DNA of 64,000 nt, taken from Mycolicibacterium arabiense (GTDB lineage Bacteria > Actinomycetota > Actinomycetes > Mycobacteriales > Mycobacteriaceae). The translations under genes and the position numbers were made by a program. The DNA lies in contig NZ_AP022593.1 in assembly GCF_010731815.2 (NCBI RefSeq), forward strand, positions 1,612,001-1,676,000. The letters are read 5' to 3'. Shown here in pieces: positions 7,722-16,454 of this stretch (positions are counted from its first letter, which is position 1; every line of letters begins with the position of its first letter). Below the pieces are notes generated by a model, which saw only the letters and a list, made by a program, of their open reading frames with translations, searched no databases and was not told the DNA's origin.

Positions 7722-9321
7722 CACCGGTCGCGACTCCTCGGTGTCATCCCCCGAGGCGCTTCGCTCCAGCCCGCCGGTGCCGGGGATGTTCACCATGGTG
7801 CTGCACACGCACCTGCCGTGGCTGGCGCATCACGGCCGCTGGCCGGTCGGCGAGGAGTGGCTCTACCAGTCGTGGGCGACGTCCTACCTGCCGCTGATGC
7901 GAGCCTTCAACACCCTGGCCGCCGAAGGCCGCGAGAACCTCGTCACGCTCGGCATGACACCGGTGGTGACGGCGCAACTCGACGACCCGTACTGCCTCAC
8001 CGGCATGCACCACTGGCTGGCCAACTGGGAGCTGCGGGCCCGCGAGGCCACCACCCGCACCAGCGGCGAGGACACCGGCTTCGCCGCACCGGAAGCCATG
8101 CGCGCCTTCGGGATTCGTGAACGCGAGGACGCTGCGCGGGCGCTCGACGACTTCGCTGTCGGGTGGCGCCACGGCGGCAGCCCCCTGCTGCGCAGGCTCG
8201 TCGACGCGGGCACGATCGAACTGCTCGGCGGACCGCTGGCGCACCCGTTCCAGCCCCTGCTCAACCCGCGGTTGCGCGAGTTCGCACTGCGCGAGGGGCT
8301 CGCCGACGCCAACGCGCGGTTCGCGCACACCCCTGGCGGCATCTGGGCGCCGGAATGCGCGTACGCGCCGGGCATGGAGCACGACTACGCCGCTGCGGGC
8401 GTCACGCACTTCATGGTCGACGGCCCGTCGCTGCACGGCGACACCGCGCTGGGTCGACCGGTCACCGACTCCGGCGTCACCGCGTTCGGACGCGACCTGC
8501 AGGTGAGTTACCGCGTGTGGTCGCCGAAGTCGGGCTATCCCGGCCATGCCGCCTACCGCGACTTCCACACCTACGACCACGTCACGGGCCTCAAGCCGGC
8601 CCGCGTCACCGGCCGCAACGTGCCATCGCAGGAGAAGGCGCCCTATGACGCCGAACGCGCCGATCACGCCGTCGACGTGCACGTCGCCGACTTCGTCGAC
8701 GTGGTGCGCAGGCGGTTGATCTCGGAGTCCGAGCGCATCGGCAGACCCGCCCACGTGGTCGCCGCGTTCGACACCGAGCTGTTCGGGCACTGGTGGCACG
8801 AGGGGCCGCTATGGCTCGAACGGGTGCTGCGGGCACTCCCCGCGGCGGGCATCCGGGTCGGCACGCTGACCGACGCGATCACCGACGGCTTCGTGGGCGA
8901 CGCCGTCGACCTGCCGCCGGGTTCGTGGGGATCGGGCAAGGACTGGCAGGTGTGGTCGGGCGAGCAGGTCGCCGACCTGGTGGCGCTCAACGCCGAGGTG
9001 GTCGACACCGCGCTGGCGACGGTCGACAAGGCCCTCGATCAGGCCGCGTCGACGGGATCGTGGGCGCCTCGGGACACCGTCGCCGACCAGATCCTGCGCG
9101 AGACGCTGCTGACCGTGTCGAGCGACTGGCCGTTCATGGTCAGCAAGGACACCGCGGCCGAATACGCCCGCTACCGTGCGCATCTGCACGCCCACGCCAC
9201 CCGCGAGATCGCCGGTGCGCTCGCATCGGGCCGGCGCGAACACGCCCAGCGACTGGCCGACGGCTGGAACCACGCCGACGGACTCTTCGGCGCACTCGAC
9301 GCCCGGCGGCTTCCCCGATGA
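7714..9321 (+). CDS. GH57 alpha-glucan branching enzyme (Rv3031-like)
   Basis: A 535-aa glycoside hydrolase family 57 protein. The GH57 motifs are visible in order: HTHLPWLAHHGRWP near residue 30, GGPLAHPFQPLL (~175), IWAPECAYAPG with the candidate nucleophile Glu (~210), and AFDTELFGHWWHEGP with the acid/base Asp (~350). A C-terminal helical domain follows. Homologues branch alpha-1,4-glucans. The GTG start overlaps the upstream methyltransferase stop by 8 bp, implying translational coupling; an ATG at 7787 is a shorter alternative. It acts with the following glycosyltransferase on cytosolic glucan or MGLP precursors. Confidence 0.92.
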   Translation: MSDTGRDSSVSSPEALRSSPPVPGMFTMVLHTHLPWLAHHGRWPVGEEWLYQSWATSYLPLMRAFNTLAAEGRENLVTLGMTPVVTAQLDDPYCLTGMHHWLANWELRAREATTRTSGEDTGFAAPEAMRAFGIREREDAARALDDFAVGWRHGGSPLLRRLVDAGTIELLGGPLAHPFQPLLNPRLREFALREGLADANARFAHTPGGIWAPECAYAPGMEHDYAAAGVTHFMVDGPSLHGDTALGRPVTDSGVTAFGRDLQVSYRVWSPKSGYPGHAAYRDFHTYDHVTGLKPARVTGRNVPSQEKAPYDAERADHAVDVHVADFVDVVRRRLISESERIGRPAHVVAAFDTELFGHWWHEGPLWLERVLRALPAAGIRVGTLTDAITDGFVGDAVDLPPGSWGSGKDWQVWSGEQVADLVALNAEVVDTALATVDKALDQAASTGSWAPRDTVADQILRETLLTVSSDWPFMVSKDTAAEYARYRAHLHAHATREIAGALASGRREHAQRLADGWNHADGLFGALDARRLPR

Positions 9322-9333
9322 GCCCCTTTTCCG

Positions 9334-9393
9334 GCGAGCGTGCGTGTCTGCGGGCGACACGCCGCGTCGGAACCCGAGTTCACGCACGCTCGC
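9334..9393. repeat. 60-bp palindromic intergenic element, copy A
   Basis: Fills most of the 91-bp gap between the GH57 and GT4 genes. Its ends form a 13-bp perfect inverted repeat (9334-9346 and 9381-9393, unit GCGAGCGTGCGTG). The reverse complement of copy B at 10657-10716 matches it over nearly the full length, differing mainly in the centre. Confidence 0.85.
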
Positions 9394-9412
9394 GCAGCCG
9401 GAGCCGCTCTCG

Positions 9413-10651
9413 ATGAAGGTCCTGATGGTGTCCTGGGAGTACCCGCCGGTCGTGATCGGCGGACTCGGCAGGCACGTGCACCATCTCGCGACCGCACTCG
9501 CCGACGCGGGTCACGAGGTCGTGGTGCTCAGCCGCCGACCCACCGACACCGACCCCAGCACGCACCCCACGACCGACGAGGTCGCCGAGGGCGTCCGCGT
9601 GATCGCCGCCGCGCAGGATCCCCACGAGTTCGGCTTCGGCACCGACATGATGGCGTGGACGCTGGCGATGGGCCACGCGATGGTGCGCGCCGGGCTGAGC
9701 ATCGAGGCGGACGGCACCCGCTGGCAGCCCGACGTCGTGCACGCCCACGACTGGCTGGTCGCGCACCCCGCCGTCGCACTGGCCGAATTCTTCGACGTGC
9801 CACTGGTTTCGACGATCCACGCCACCGAGGCGGGCAGGCACTCGGGTTGGGTGTCGGGCACCATCAGCAGGCAGGTGCACGCCGTCGAATCGTGGTTGGT
9901 GCACGAATCCGATTCCCTCATCACGTGTTCGGCGTCGATGGGTGATGAGATCGACGAGCTCTTCGGACCAGGACTGGCCGAGCGCCACGTGATCCGCAAC
10001 GGCATCGACGCCGCGCAGTGGCCGTTCGCGCGACGCACCTCCCGGCCTGGGCCTGCGAAGCTGCTCTACCTCGGTCGCCTGGAGTACGAGAAGGGCGTGC
10101 ACGAGGCGATCGCCGCGCTGCCACGCATCCGGCGCACCCACCCCGGCACCACGCTGACCATCGCGGGTGACGGCACGCAGGAGGCCTGGCTGGTCGAGCA
10201 GGCGCGAAAGCACAAGGTACTCAAGGCCGTGACGTTCGTCGGCCGCGTCGACCACCAGGGCCTGATCCGGCTGCTGCACGACACCGACGCCGCCGTGCTG
10301 CCGAGCCACTACGAACCGTTCGGCATCGTCGCGCTCGAGGCAGCCGCGACCGGGGCGCCGCTGGTGGTCTCGAACGTCGGCGGTCTCGGCGAAGCGGTGA
10401 TCGACGGCCACACCGGGCTGTCGTTCCCACCGCGCGACGTCGCCGCATTGGCCTCGGCCGTCCGCGCCGTGCTCGACGATCCGGCCGCCGCGCAACGGCG
10501 GGCCGACGCCGCACGGAAACGCCTGAACTCCGACTTCGAGTGGCACACCGTGGCCGTCGAGACCGCCCAGGTGTACCTCGCCGCCAAACGCCGTGAACGC
10601 GAACCGCACCGGCGACGGACGATCGTGGAGCAGGCTTTACCGGGTCGGTAG
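9413..10651 (+). CDS. GT4 glycosyltransferase (Rv3032-like alpha-glucan/MGLP elongation)
   Basis: A 412-aa GT-B glycosyltransferase of family GT4. The N-terminal domain starts MKVLMVSWEYPPVVIGGLG with the glycogen-synthase-like acceptor loop and has VVHAHDWLVAHP (~105). The C-terminal donor domain shows LLYLGRLEYEKGVHEAI (~220) and the EX7E motif in YEPFGIVALEAAATG (~300). Its counterpart Rv3032 makes alpha-1,4-glucan for MGLP and capsule or glycogen. The ATG at 9413 gives the family length. Copies of the palindromic element lie on both sides of the gene. Confidence 0.93.
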   Translation: MKVLMVSWEYPPVVIGGLGRHVHHLATALADAGHEVVVLSRRPTDTDPSTHPTTDEVAEGVRVIAAAQDPHEFGFGTDMMAWTLAMGHAMVRAGLSIEADGTRWQPDVVHAHDWLVAHPAVALAEFFDVPLVSTIHATEAGRHSGWVSGTISRQVHAVESWLVHESDSLITCSASMGDEIDELFGPGLAERHVIRNGIDAAQWPFARRTSRPGPAKLLYLGRLEYEKGVHEAIAALPRIRRTHPGTTLTIAGDGTQEAWLVEQARKHKVLKAVTFVGRVDHQGLIRLLHDTDAAVLPSHYEPFGIVALEAAATGAPLVVSNVGGLGEAVIDGHTGLSFPPRDVAALASAVRAVLDDPAAAQRRADAARKRLNSDFEWHTVAVETAQVYLAAKRREREPHRRRTIVEQALPGR

Positions 10652-10656
10652 TCCGA

Positions 10657-10716
10657 CGAGCGTGCGTGAACTCACGTCAGAACGCGGCGTGTCGCCCGCA
10701 GACACGCACGCTCGCC
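10657..10716. repeat. 60-bp palindromic intergenic element, copy B (inverted)
   Basis: An inverted copy of the element at 9334-9393, starting 5 bp after the glycosyltransferase stop. Terminal arms CGAGCGTGCGTG at 10657-10668 and its complement at 10703-10714 are perfect. It could work as a transcript-end hairpin for the plus-strand operon. Confidence 0.85.
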
Positions 10717-10720
10717 GAAG

Positions 10721-10767
10721 GAGGCAACCCCCAAAAGAGGCAACCCCCGAAGAGGCAACCCCGAAAC
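10721..10767. repeat. Short tandem repeat, three ~16-bp units
   Basis: Units GAGGCAACCCCCAAAA, GAGGCAACCCCCGAA and GAGGCAACCCCGAAAC follow one another directly after palindromic element B, before the stop of the convergent acyltransferase gene. Unit length varies 15-16 bp, so slippage is possible. No gene reads through it convincingly. Confidence 0.75.
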
Positions 10768-10787
10768 AGGCGAGCCCGCAGGGACGG

Positions 10788-11525
10788 CTAGCGGGCGGCC
10801 TTCTTGCGTTCGATGTCCGCCAGCGCGGCGGCCAGCTCGGCGCGTTCGGCGGCCGACGTCTCCCAGGCGAGCTTGCGGTTCTTGACCACCTTGGCCGGCG
10901 CGCCGACCGCGATGGAGAAGTCGGGCACCTCGCCCTTCACCACCGCGTGCGCGCCGAGGACGCAGCCCCGCCCGACGCTCGTGCCGCGCAGGACGGTCAC
11001 CTTGGCCGCGACCCAGGTGTCCGGGCCGATCCGCACCGGGGCCTTGACGATGCCCTGGTCCTTGATCGGCATCTCGACGTTGTCCATCTTGTGGTCGAAG
11101 TCGCAGACGTAGCACCAGTCCGCCATCAGCACGGAGTCGCCAATCTCGATGTCGAGGTAGGTGTTGATGACGTTGTCGCGGCCGAGCACCACCTTGTCGC
11201 CGAACCGCAGCGAGCCCTCGTGGCAGCGGATGGTGTTCTTGTCGCCGATGTGGACCCAGCGGCCGATCTCCATGGTCGACAGCTCGGGGGTCGCCTGGAT
11301 CTCGACGTCCTTGCCGAGGAAGACCATGCCGCGGGTGATGATGTGCGGGTTGGCGAGCTTGAACTTGAGCAGCCGCCAGTACCGAACCAGGTACCACGGG
11401 GTGTAGGCCTTGTTGTCCATCACCCACTTGAACGACGCCGGGGTCAGGAACCGGGCCTGCCGGGGGTCGCGCAACCGTGAGCCGCGCCAGCGAACGTGTA
11501 TCGGGGCGCCCCACATGGTCGTCAT
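10788..11525 (-). CDS. Left-handed beta-helix acyltransferase (Rv3034c-like)
   Basis: A 245-aa hexapeptide-repeat transferase. Repeating turns such as GKDVEIQATPELSTMEIG, IGDKNTIRCHEG and VRIGPDTWVAAKVTVLRGTSVGRGCVLGAHAVV (~170-205) form the left-handed beta-helix, followed by the usual VGAPAKVVKNRKL end. Families of this type transfer acetyl or other acyl groups to sugars. The Rv3034c homologue is placed with the MGLP genes, so acylation of the methylglucose polymer is the favoured role. The ATG at 11525 was chosen because the longer frame would run into the divergent gene's promoter. Confidence 0.88.
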   Translation of the reverse strand: MTTMWGAPIHVRWRGSRLRDPRQARFLTPASFKWVMDNKAYTPWYLVRYWRLLKFKLANPHIITRGMVFLGKDVEIQATPELSTMEIGRWVHIGDKNTIRCHEGSLRFGDKVVLGRDNVINTYLDIEIGDSVLMADWCYVCDFDHKMDNVEMPIKDQGIVKAPVRIGPDTWVAAKVTVLRGTSVGRGCVLGAHAVVKGEVPDFSIAVGAPAKVVKNRKLAWETSAAERAELAAALADIERKKAAR

Positions 11526-11578
11526 GGCCGGACAGCCTACGCGAGCCACGTGATGGGTCCAGCTAGTCTTTGCACCCG

Positions 11579-12883
11579 ATGCCTGCTCCACGAACGGCCG
11601 TGCGCCGAATGGTTGCCGTGACGGCCGCAGCGGTTCTCACGGTGCTGCCCACCGCGTGTGGGACCACCGACTCGTGGGTGGAGTCGACGGCCTCGGACGG
11701 CTGGCCCGCGCAGTACGGCAACGCGTCCAACAGCAGTTTCGTCGACCTGCCAGGGGCCGAGGCCCTGCGGCTGGACTGGGTGCGCTCGGTGAAGGGCGAA
11801 CTGGCCGCGCAGGTGGCGCTCGGGTCGGGTGAATACCTCGCCGCCAACGCCCAGACCGAGAGCGGCTGCTCCCTCATGGTCTGGGAGGCCGACAACGAGG
11901 GCAGACAGCGCTGGTGCACCAGGCTCTGGCAGGGCGGCGGACTCACCAGCCCCTTGTTCGACGGTTTCGACAACGTCTACATCGGACAGCCGGGCGCGCT
12001 GCTGTCCTTCCCCTTCACGCAGTGGATTCGGTGGCGTCAGCCGGTCATCGGGCTGCCGCTGACACCGCGCATCGTCGCGCCCGGCCAACTGCTGGTGGTC
12101 ACCCACCTCGGCCAGGTGCTGGTGTTCGACACCCACCGCGGCACGCTCGAAGGCACACCACTGGACCTGGTGGAGGGCGTCGACCCCACCGACTCGGGCC
12201 GGGGCCTGGCCGACTGCGGGCAGGGGCGGCCGGCGTGCCCGGTCGCGGCCGCGCCTGCGTATTCGCCCGCGAACGGACTGATCGTGGTCAGCCTGTGGGA
12301 ACCCGGCGCCGAGGCACCGGTGCTGGTGGGTCTGCGGTACCGGCAGGACCAGAAGCCGATGCTGAGCCGGGAGTGGACGAGCACGGCGGTCGGGGGCGGA
12401 CCGTTCGCCAGCCCGGTCGTGTCGGACGACGGCGAGACGGTCTACGTCAACGGCCGCGACGACCGGCTGTGGGCGCTCGACGCCGACGACGGCTCCGCCA
12501 AGTGGTCGGTGGCACTCGGGTATCAACCGCAGACCCCACCCTCGGTGTCCCCCGACGGGCTCGTCATCGCAGGCGGCGGGCCCGACGCGAAGCTCACCGC
12601 CGTGCGCGACGACGGCGACGCCGGCGAGGTGGTCTGGACGCGCGACGACGTCGAACCGCTGGCGACGTCGAGTTGGGCGGGTACCGACGTGGCGTACACG
12701 GTGGCGCGGGACGGGGAACGCGGTATGGCCTTGCTGGCCTTCGATCCGGAGGACGGCCGCTCGCTGAACCGGTACCCGTTGCCGAACGCCGAGGGTTACC
12801 CCGTTGGCGTGTCCATCGGCCACGACCGTCGGGTGGTCACGGCGACCAGCGCCGGCCGGGTGTACGCGTTCGCGCCGGCCTGA
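11579..12883 (+). CDS. PQQ-like beta-propeller lipoprotein (Rv3035-like)
   Basis: A 434-aa exported protein. Residues 1-27 form a signal peptide ending in TVLPTAC, a loose lipobox with Cys ~27, so lipidation is probable but not certain. The rest consists of repeated propeller blades with PQQ/YVTN-type motifs: NVYIGQPGALLSF, VYVNGRDDRLWALDADDGSAKWSV and VYAFAPA at the end. Likely a cell-envelope scaffold or binding protein; no catalytic residues are recognised. It is divergent from the acyltransferase gene (53-bp gap), so the two may share a control region. Confidence 0.8.
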   Translation: MPAPRTAVRRMVAVTAAAVLTVLPTACGTTDSWVESTASDGWPAQYGNASNSSFVDLPGAEALRLDWVRSVKGELAAQVALGSGEYLAANAQTESGCSLMVWEADNEGRQRWCTRLWQGGGLTSPLFDGFDNVYIGQPGALLSFPFTQWIRWRQPVIGLPLTPRIVAPGQLLVVTHLGQVLVFDTHRGTLEGTPLDLVEGVDPTDSGRGLADCGQGRPACPVAAAPAYSPANGLIVVSLWEPGAEAPVLVGLRYRQDQKPMLSREWTSTAVGGGPFASPVVSDDGETVYVNGRDDRLWALDADDGSAKWSVALGYQPQTPPSVSPDGLVIAGGGPDAKLTAVRDDGDAGEVVWTRDDVEPLATSSWAGTDVAYTVARDGERGMALLAFDPEDGRSLNRYPLPNAEGYPVGVSIGHDRRVVTATSAGRVYAFAPA

Positions 12884-12889
12884 CCCCGC

Positions 12890-13585
12890 TCAGGCGAGCA
12901 TCGCGGCGACCGCACTGCGCGGTACCGAGACCTCGAGCGCGCCCGCCGCTTCCGGGAGCAGCTCGCCCTGGCCGAAGAAGAAGATGAGCGCGTCGTCGGT
13001 GACGGCGAAGTTCTCATACGTCTGCGGGTCGAGTCCCACCCCTGGTGAGATCGCGACCTGCTGACCGGACTGCTTCTCCAGTTCGCTGGTGACGATCGGC
13101 AGGATCACCGGGAACGGATCGGTGCCTGCCCGGAACAGCTCGCCGACGGTGACCGGCCGGCGCAGTGCCTGGTCCCAGGTGAACGACTGGTAGTAGGTCT
13201 GCGGGTGTGCGCCGCCGACGTCCTGGAACGTCTTCAGCACCACGCCCTGCGTGGCGCGCGAGCCATAGCGGGTGGCGGTCGTGTCCAGCTCGTACGGCAT
13301 CTCGTGGGGGCCGGGTGCGTTGGCCACGTTGAGGAACCCGTCGCGGGTCTGCTGCACGTAGTCGACCACCGCCGCCTGGTCGGGATAGTCCACCGGGTAG
13401 CTGATCGTGAGCGAATACGCGGGGTCGGTGGCCTGGATGCGGCAGATCTGCCCGGCGTCGAGGACCCCTGAGAGTTCCGCGCAGGTGGGCACGGCCGGGA
13501 CCGTTGCCGGGGCCGCCGAGGCGACGGCCGGGGTCCACAGCCCAGCCGCCAGGACGACTGCCGCCGCGGCCATTGCGGGCTTCAT
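12890..13585 (-). CDS. Secreted DUF3298/RsiV-like protein (Rv3036c, TB22.2 family)
   Basis: About 231 aa. The signal peptide ends near AVASA-AP (~residue 23). Conserved blocks of the mycobacterial TB22.2/Rv3036c family follow: YSLTISYPVDYPDQAAVVDYVQ, KTFQDVGGAHPQTYYQSFTWD and NFAVTDDALIFFFGQGELLPEAAG, corresponding to a DUF3298-type domain. Rv3036c has been described as a cell-wall esterase; that activity is transferred by family only. ATG at 13585 is preferred over a GTG two codons upstream. It converges on the propeller gene with a 6-bp gap. Confidence 0.85.
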   Translation of the reverse strand: MKPAMAAAAVVLAAGLWTPAVASAAPATVPAVPTCAELSGVLDAGQICRIQATDPAYSLTISYPVDYPDQAAVVDYVQQTRDGFLNVANAPGPHEMPYELDTTATRYGSRATQGVVLKTFQDVGGAHPQTYYQSFTWDQALRRPVTVGELFRAGTDPFPVILPIVTSELEKQSGQQVAISPGVGLDPQTYENFAVTDDALIFFFGQGELLPEAAGALEVSVPRSAVAAMLA

Positions 13586-13612
13586 GATCACGACGCCACG
13601 ATACCTGCGGTT

Positions 13613-14791
13613 TCAGTGCGTCGGCCTACACACGTAGGCCACCGCCCTGCTGTCGCGGCCCGTTCCGAGCCTGGTGATGACCACCGACAGCCGCCGGCCG
13701 CCCCGCAACCGAAGCCGGGGCCGCAGGGCATCCGGGTCGACGTCGACACCGCGGACCAGGATCTCCACCGCGCCGACGTCGTGCGCCGAAAGCACTTGCC
13801 GTAGCCGCCGTTCGTCGAAGTCGATCTGGTCGAGCACCTCGAAGCCGCGCACGCCGGGCGGCAGCGTGTCCCCGGACAGGTAGGCGATGTCCGGATCGAG
13901 CTGCCACAGGCCGTGTCGTGCGGCGTAGTGCCGCACCAGCCCTGCGCGCACGACGGCGCCGTCGGGGTCGACGATCCACCGACCCGCCGGGGCGACGGGG
14001 CAGTCGTCGGGCTCGGCATCGGTCACGGTCTCGGTGCCGACGCCGGTACGGTCGAGCACCGTGGCCCGGCGGGTGACGCCCGCGCTCGAGAGCCCACCCG
14101 ACCATAGGCACGCCTCCCGTACGCCGCCCGCCAGTGAGGTCACCTCGATCTCGCCGCGGAAGCCGAGGCGGGCGAGCTGGTCGAAATCGATTCCGGGAGC
14201 GCACTTCACGGCGAGGTCGCGGCCGGCGTAGACCTCGAGCAGACCGTCCAGCGCGGGCGTGTAGTCGCGCGGGTCGAATCGCCGTCGGCCACCGCTGCGG
14301 CGGGCGGGGTCGGCCACCACGACCGCCGACCGCGTCACCGGCGCCAGTGCGTCGGCGCGTAGCACCGGCACCCCGGGTACGTTGTTCCGAGCCATCGCCA
14401 GCCGGACCGGGTCTACGTCGCTGCCGACGACCATCGACGCCGTCGCGCTCAGCGCTGAGAGTTCGGCGCCGATCGAGCACGTCACGTCGTGCACCACGGC
14501 GCCTGCCAGGCGGGTGGCGCGGTGTGCGGCAACGGGTTCCGGGGTGGCCTGCTGCATCGCCTCGTCGGTCAACAGCCACGCGCCTGGCTCGGAGAACTTG
14601 GCCGCCGCACGCCTGCGCAGCAGCACCGTCTCGACCAGGACCGCCGTGCGGTCGCCGAAACGCGTTCGCACCGAACCGATGTCGGCGACGCGGGTGGCGT
14701 CGGTGAACCCGAGTGAGGACACCGCGTCGAGCGCCGCGCGGCCGTCGTCACCGCTGAGGTAGGCGACGTCGTCGAGGGTGAAGTCGAGCAC
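13613..14791 (-). CDS. Class I methyltransferase with THUMP-like C-terminal domain (Rv3037c-like)
   Basis: A 392-aa protein. The SAM-binding core shows VVHDVTCSIGAELSAL (~residues 100-115), GSDVDPVRLAMARNN and VVVADPARRSGGRRRF (~165-180), resembling the nucleic-acid methyltransferase NPPY region as DPAR. The C-terminal 100 residues (RQVLSAHDVGAVEILVRG, VVITRLGTGRDSRAV) form the THUMP-like domain typical of this actinobacterial family. RNA or small-molecule methylation are both possible. It is 9 bp upstream of the stop of the next methyltransferase gene and is likely cotranscribed with it. Confidence 0.85.
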   Translation of the reverse strand: MLDFTLDDVAYLSGDDGRAALDAVSSLGFTDATRVADIGSVRTRFGDRTAVLVETVLLRRRAAAKFSEPGAWLLTDEAMQQATPEPVAAHRATRLAGAVVHDVTCSIGAELSALSATASMVVGSDVDPVRLAMARNNVPGVPVLRADALAPVTRSAVVVADPARRSGGRRRFDPRDYTPALDGLLEVYAGRDLAVKCAPGIDFDQLARLGFRGEIEVTSLAGGVREACLWSGGLSSAGVTRRATVLDRTGVGTETVTDAEPDDCPVAPAGRWIVDPDGAVVRAGLVRHYAARHGLWQLDPDIAYLSGDTLPPGVRGFEVLDQIDFDERRLRQVLSAHDVGAVEILVRGVDVDPDALRPRLRLRGGRRLSVVITRLGTGRDSRAVAYVCRPTH

Positions 14792-14800
14792 CGGCGCCGT

Positions 14801-15769
14801 CTAGGACGGCTTGACCCCGGTGATCATGACGTTGTAGAACCAGCCCTTGGGCACGACATGACGCCACAGGGTCTCGTCCACCCAGCTCAGAGTCCTCCAG
14901 CCACCGAAGGCGAACCTGCCCCAGCCCCAACCGAGCTTGCCCGGCGGCACCGTCGACTCGAACGTCCGGACCGGCCAGCCCAGCATCGCCGCGGTGAACT
15001 CGTCGGTGGCCGTGTCGACCTCGACCGCACCGGCGTTGCGCGCCATCGTCTCCAGGTCGGCCGGGTCGAACGTGTGCAGGTCGACGATCCACTCCAGCGC
15101 GGCCGCCCGGGAGTTCTCGTCGAGTTCGGCCTGCGGGCGGCGCCAGCTGCTCAGTCCGGGCAGCTTCATCGCCGCGACCGTCGTCTTCCAGGTGAGGTCG
15201 GCGAGCCGCCGCGCGTAGGCGTTGCCGACCGTGGTGGGTTCTCCGGCGAAGACGAACCTGCCGCCCGGCTTGAGCACGCGCACGACCTCGCGCAGCGACA
15301 GCTGGACGTCGGGGATGTGGTGCAGCACGGCGTGCCCGACCACCAGGTCGAAGGTGTCGTCCTCGTACGGGATTCCCTCGGCATCGGCGACGCGGCCGTC
15401 GATGTCGAGGCCCAGCGACTGGCCGTTGCGGGTAGCGACCTTCACCATGCCGGGCGACAAGTCGGTCACCGACCCACGCCGCGCGACGCCGGACTGGATC
15501 AGGTTCAGCAGGAAGAAGCCGGTGCCGCAGCCGAGCTCCAGGGCCCTGTCGTAGGGCAGTTCACGCTGAACCTGCTCGGGCACGATCGCGTCGAAGCGGC
15601 TGCGGGCGTACTCGACGCAGCGCTGGTCGTAGGAGATCGACCACTTGTCGTCGTAGCTCTCGGCCTCCCAGTCGTGGTACAGGACCTGGGCCAGCTTGGT
15701 GTCGTGGCGGGCGGCCTCGACCTCCGCCGCGGTGGCGTGCGGGTTGGGAGCCTGATTTGTGCTCGTCAT
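14801..15769 (-). CDS. SAM-dependent methyltransferase (Rv3038c-like)
   Basis: A 322-aa methyltransferase of the Methyltransf_11 type. Motif I RALELGCGTGFFLLNLI (~80), RGSVTDLSPGMVKVA, DTFDLVVGHAVLHHIPDV (~135) and LKPGGRFVFAGEP (~160) are intact. The C-terminal 130 residues are Trp-rich and mycobacteria-specific in appearance. It is part of a minus-strand series with echA17, the Nudix gene and an ABC ATPase, with gaps under 20 bp. Substrate unknown; small lipids or quinones are typical for this type. Confidence 0.9.
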   Translation of the reverse strand: MTSTNQAPNPHATAAEVEAARHDTKLAQVLYHDWEAESYDDKWSISYDQRCVEYARSRFDAIVPEQVQRELPYDRALELGCGTGFFLLNLIQSGVARRGSVTDLSPGMVKVATRNGQSLGLDIDGRVADAEGIPYEDDTFDLVVGHAVLHHIPDVQLSLREVVRVLKPGGRFVFAGEPTTVGNAYARRLADLTWKTTVAAMKLPGLSSWRRPQAELDENSRAAALEWIVDLHTFDPADLETMARNAGAVEVDTATDEFTAAMLGWPVRTFESTVPPGKLGWGWGRFAFGGWRTLSWVDETLWRHVVPKGWFYNVMITGVKPS

Positions 15770-15787
15770 GAAGGGCAGCCTAACGGC

Positions 15788-16441
15788 CTAGCGGTCGGAC
15801 GCGAACGCTGCCTTCGCGGCGGCCAGCGCCGCTCGGGGTGAGCCGGCGAACCGACCGGCCCAGCGCAGCGCAGCGTCGTAGACGTGGTCGGGAGCCACCA
15901 TCTCGTCGATCAGCCCGATCGCCAGTGCCTCCCTGGCGTCGACGAACCGGCCGGTGAACACCATGTCCTTGGCCCTGCTCTCCCCCACGGCGCGCGTCAG
16001 CCTGACCGACGCACCGCTGGAGGCGACCAGTCCGTCGAGGATCTCGGTGGCGCCGAACTTGGCATTGTCACCGCTGACCCGCCAGTCCGCGGCCAACGCC
16101 AGGGTGAGCCCGCCCCCGAGCGCGTAACCGGTGACGGCGGCCACGGTGGGCTTGCTGATCGCGGCCACTGCGTCGACCGCGGTGCGCAGGACGTCGGCGG
16201 CGACGGCCGACTCCTCGGCCGTGAGGCTGCGGCGTTCGGGCAGGTCGTCACCCGCGCAGAAGATCTCGTGCCCGCCGAACACGATGACCGCCGTGACGTC
16301 GTCGCGCGCACTGAGGTCGGCAGCCGCGGTCGCGATCTCGCGGCACATCTGGCGGGTCAGCGTGTTGGTGGGCGGCCGGGACAGCAGCAGGGTGCCGATG
16401 CCGTCGTGCACGTGGACGCCGACGAACTCCAGGTCGCTCAC
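15788..16441 (-). CDS. echA17: Enoyl-CoA hydratase/isomerase family protein
   Basis: A 217-aa crotonase-fold protein, shorter than the usual ~255 aa. The oxyanion-hole regions [12 protein letters not shown] (~60) and [18 protein letters not shown] (~105) are present. The first catalytic Glu of rat crotonase (GGGCE) is replaced by Thr in GGGLT. A Glu near the second catalytic position is kept in FGATEILDG. The protein may therefore be a weak hydratase, an isomerase or a thioester-binding protein. Position and neighbours match Rv3039c (echA17). Confidence 0.85.
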   Translation of the reverse strand: MSDLEFVGVHVHDGIGTLLLSRPPTNTLTRQMCREIATAAADLSARDDVTAVIVFGGHEIFCAGDDLPERRSLTAEESAVAADVLRTAVDAVAAISKPTVAAVTGYALGGGLTLALAADWRVSGDNAKFGATEILDGLVASSGASVRLTRAVGESRAKDMVFTGRFVDAREALAIGLIDEMVAPDHVYDAALRWAGRFAGSPRAALAAAKAAFASDR

Positions 16442-16454
16442 GACGCGCGATCGT

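Noticed and set aside
9334..10716. The two palindromic elements as a CRISPR remnant or IS ends
   Set aside because: Only two copies, inverted, with an essential-looking glycosyltransferase between them and no spacers or transposase.
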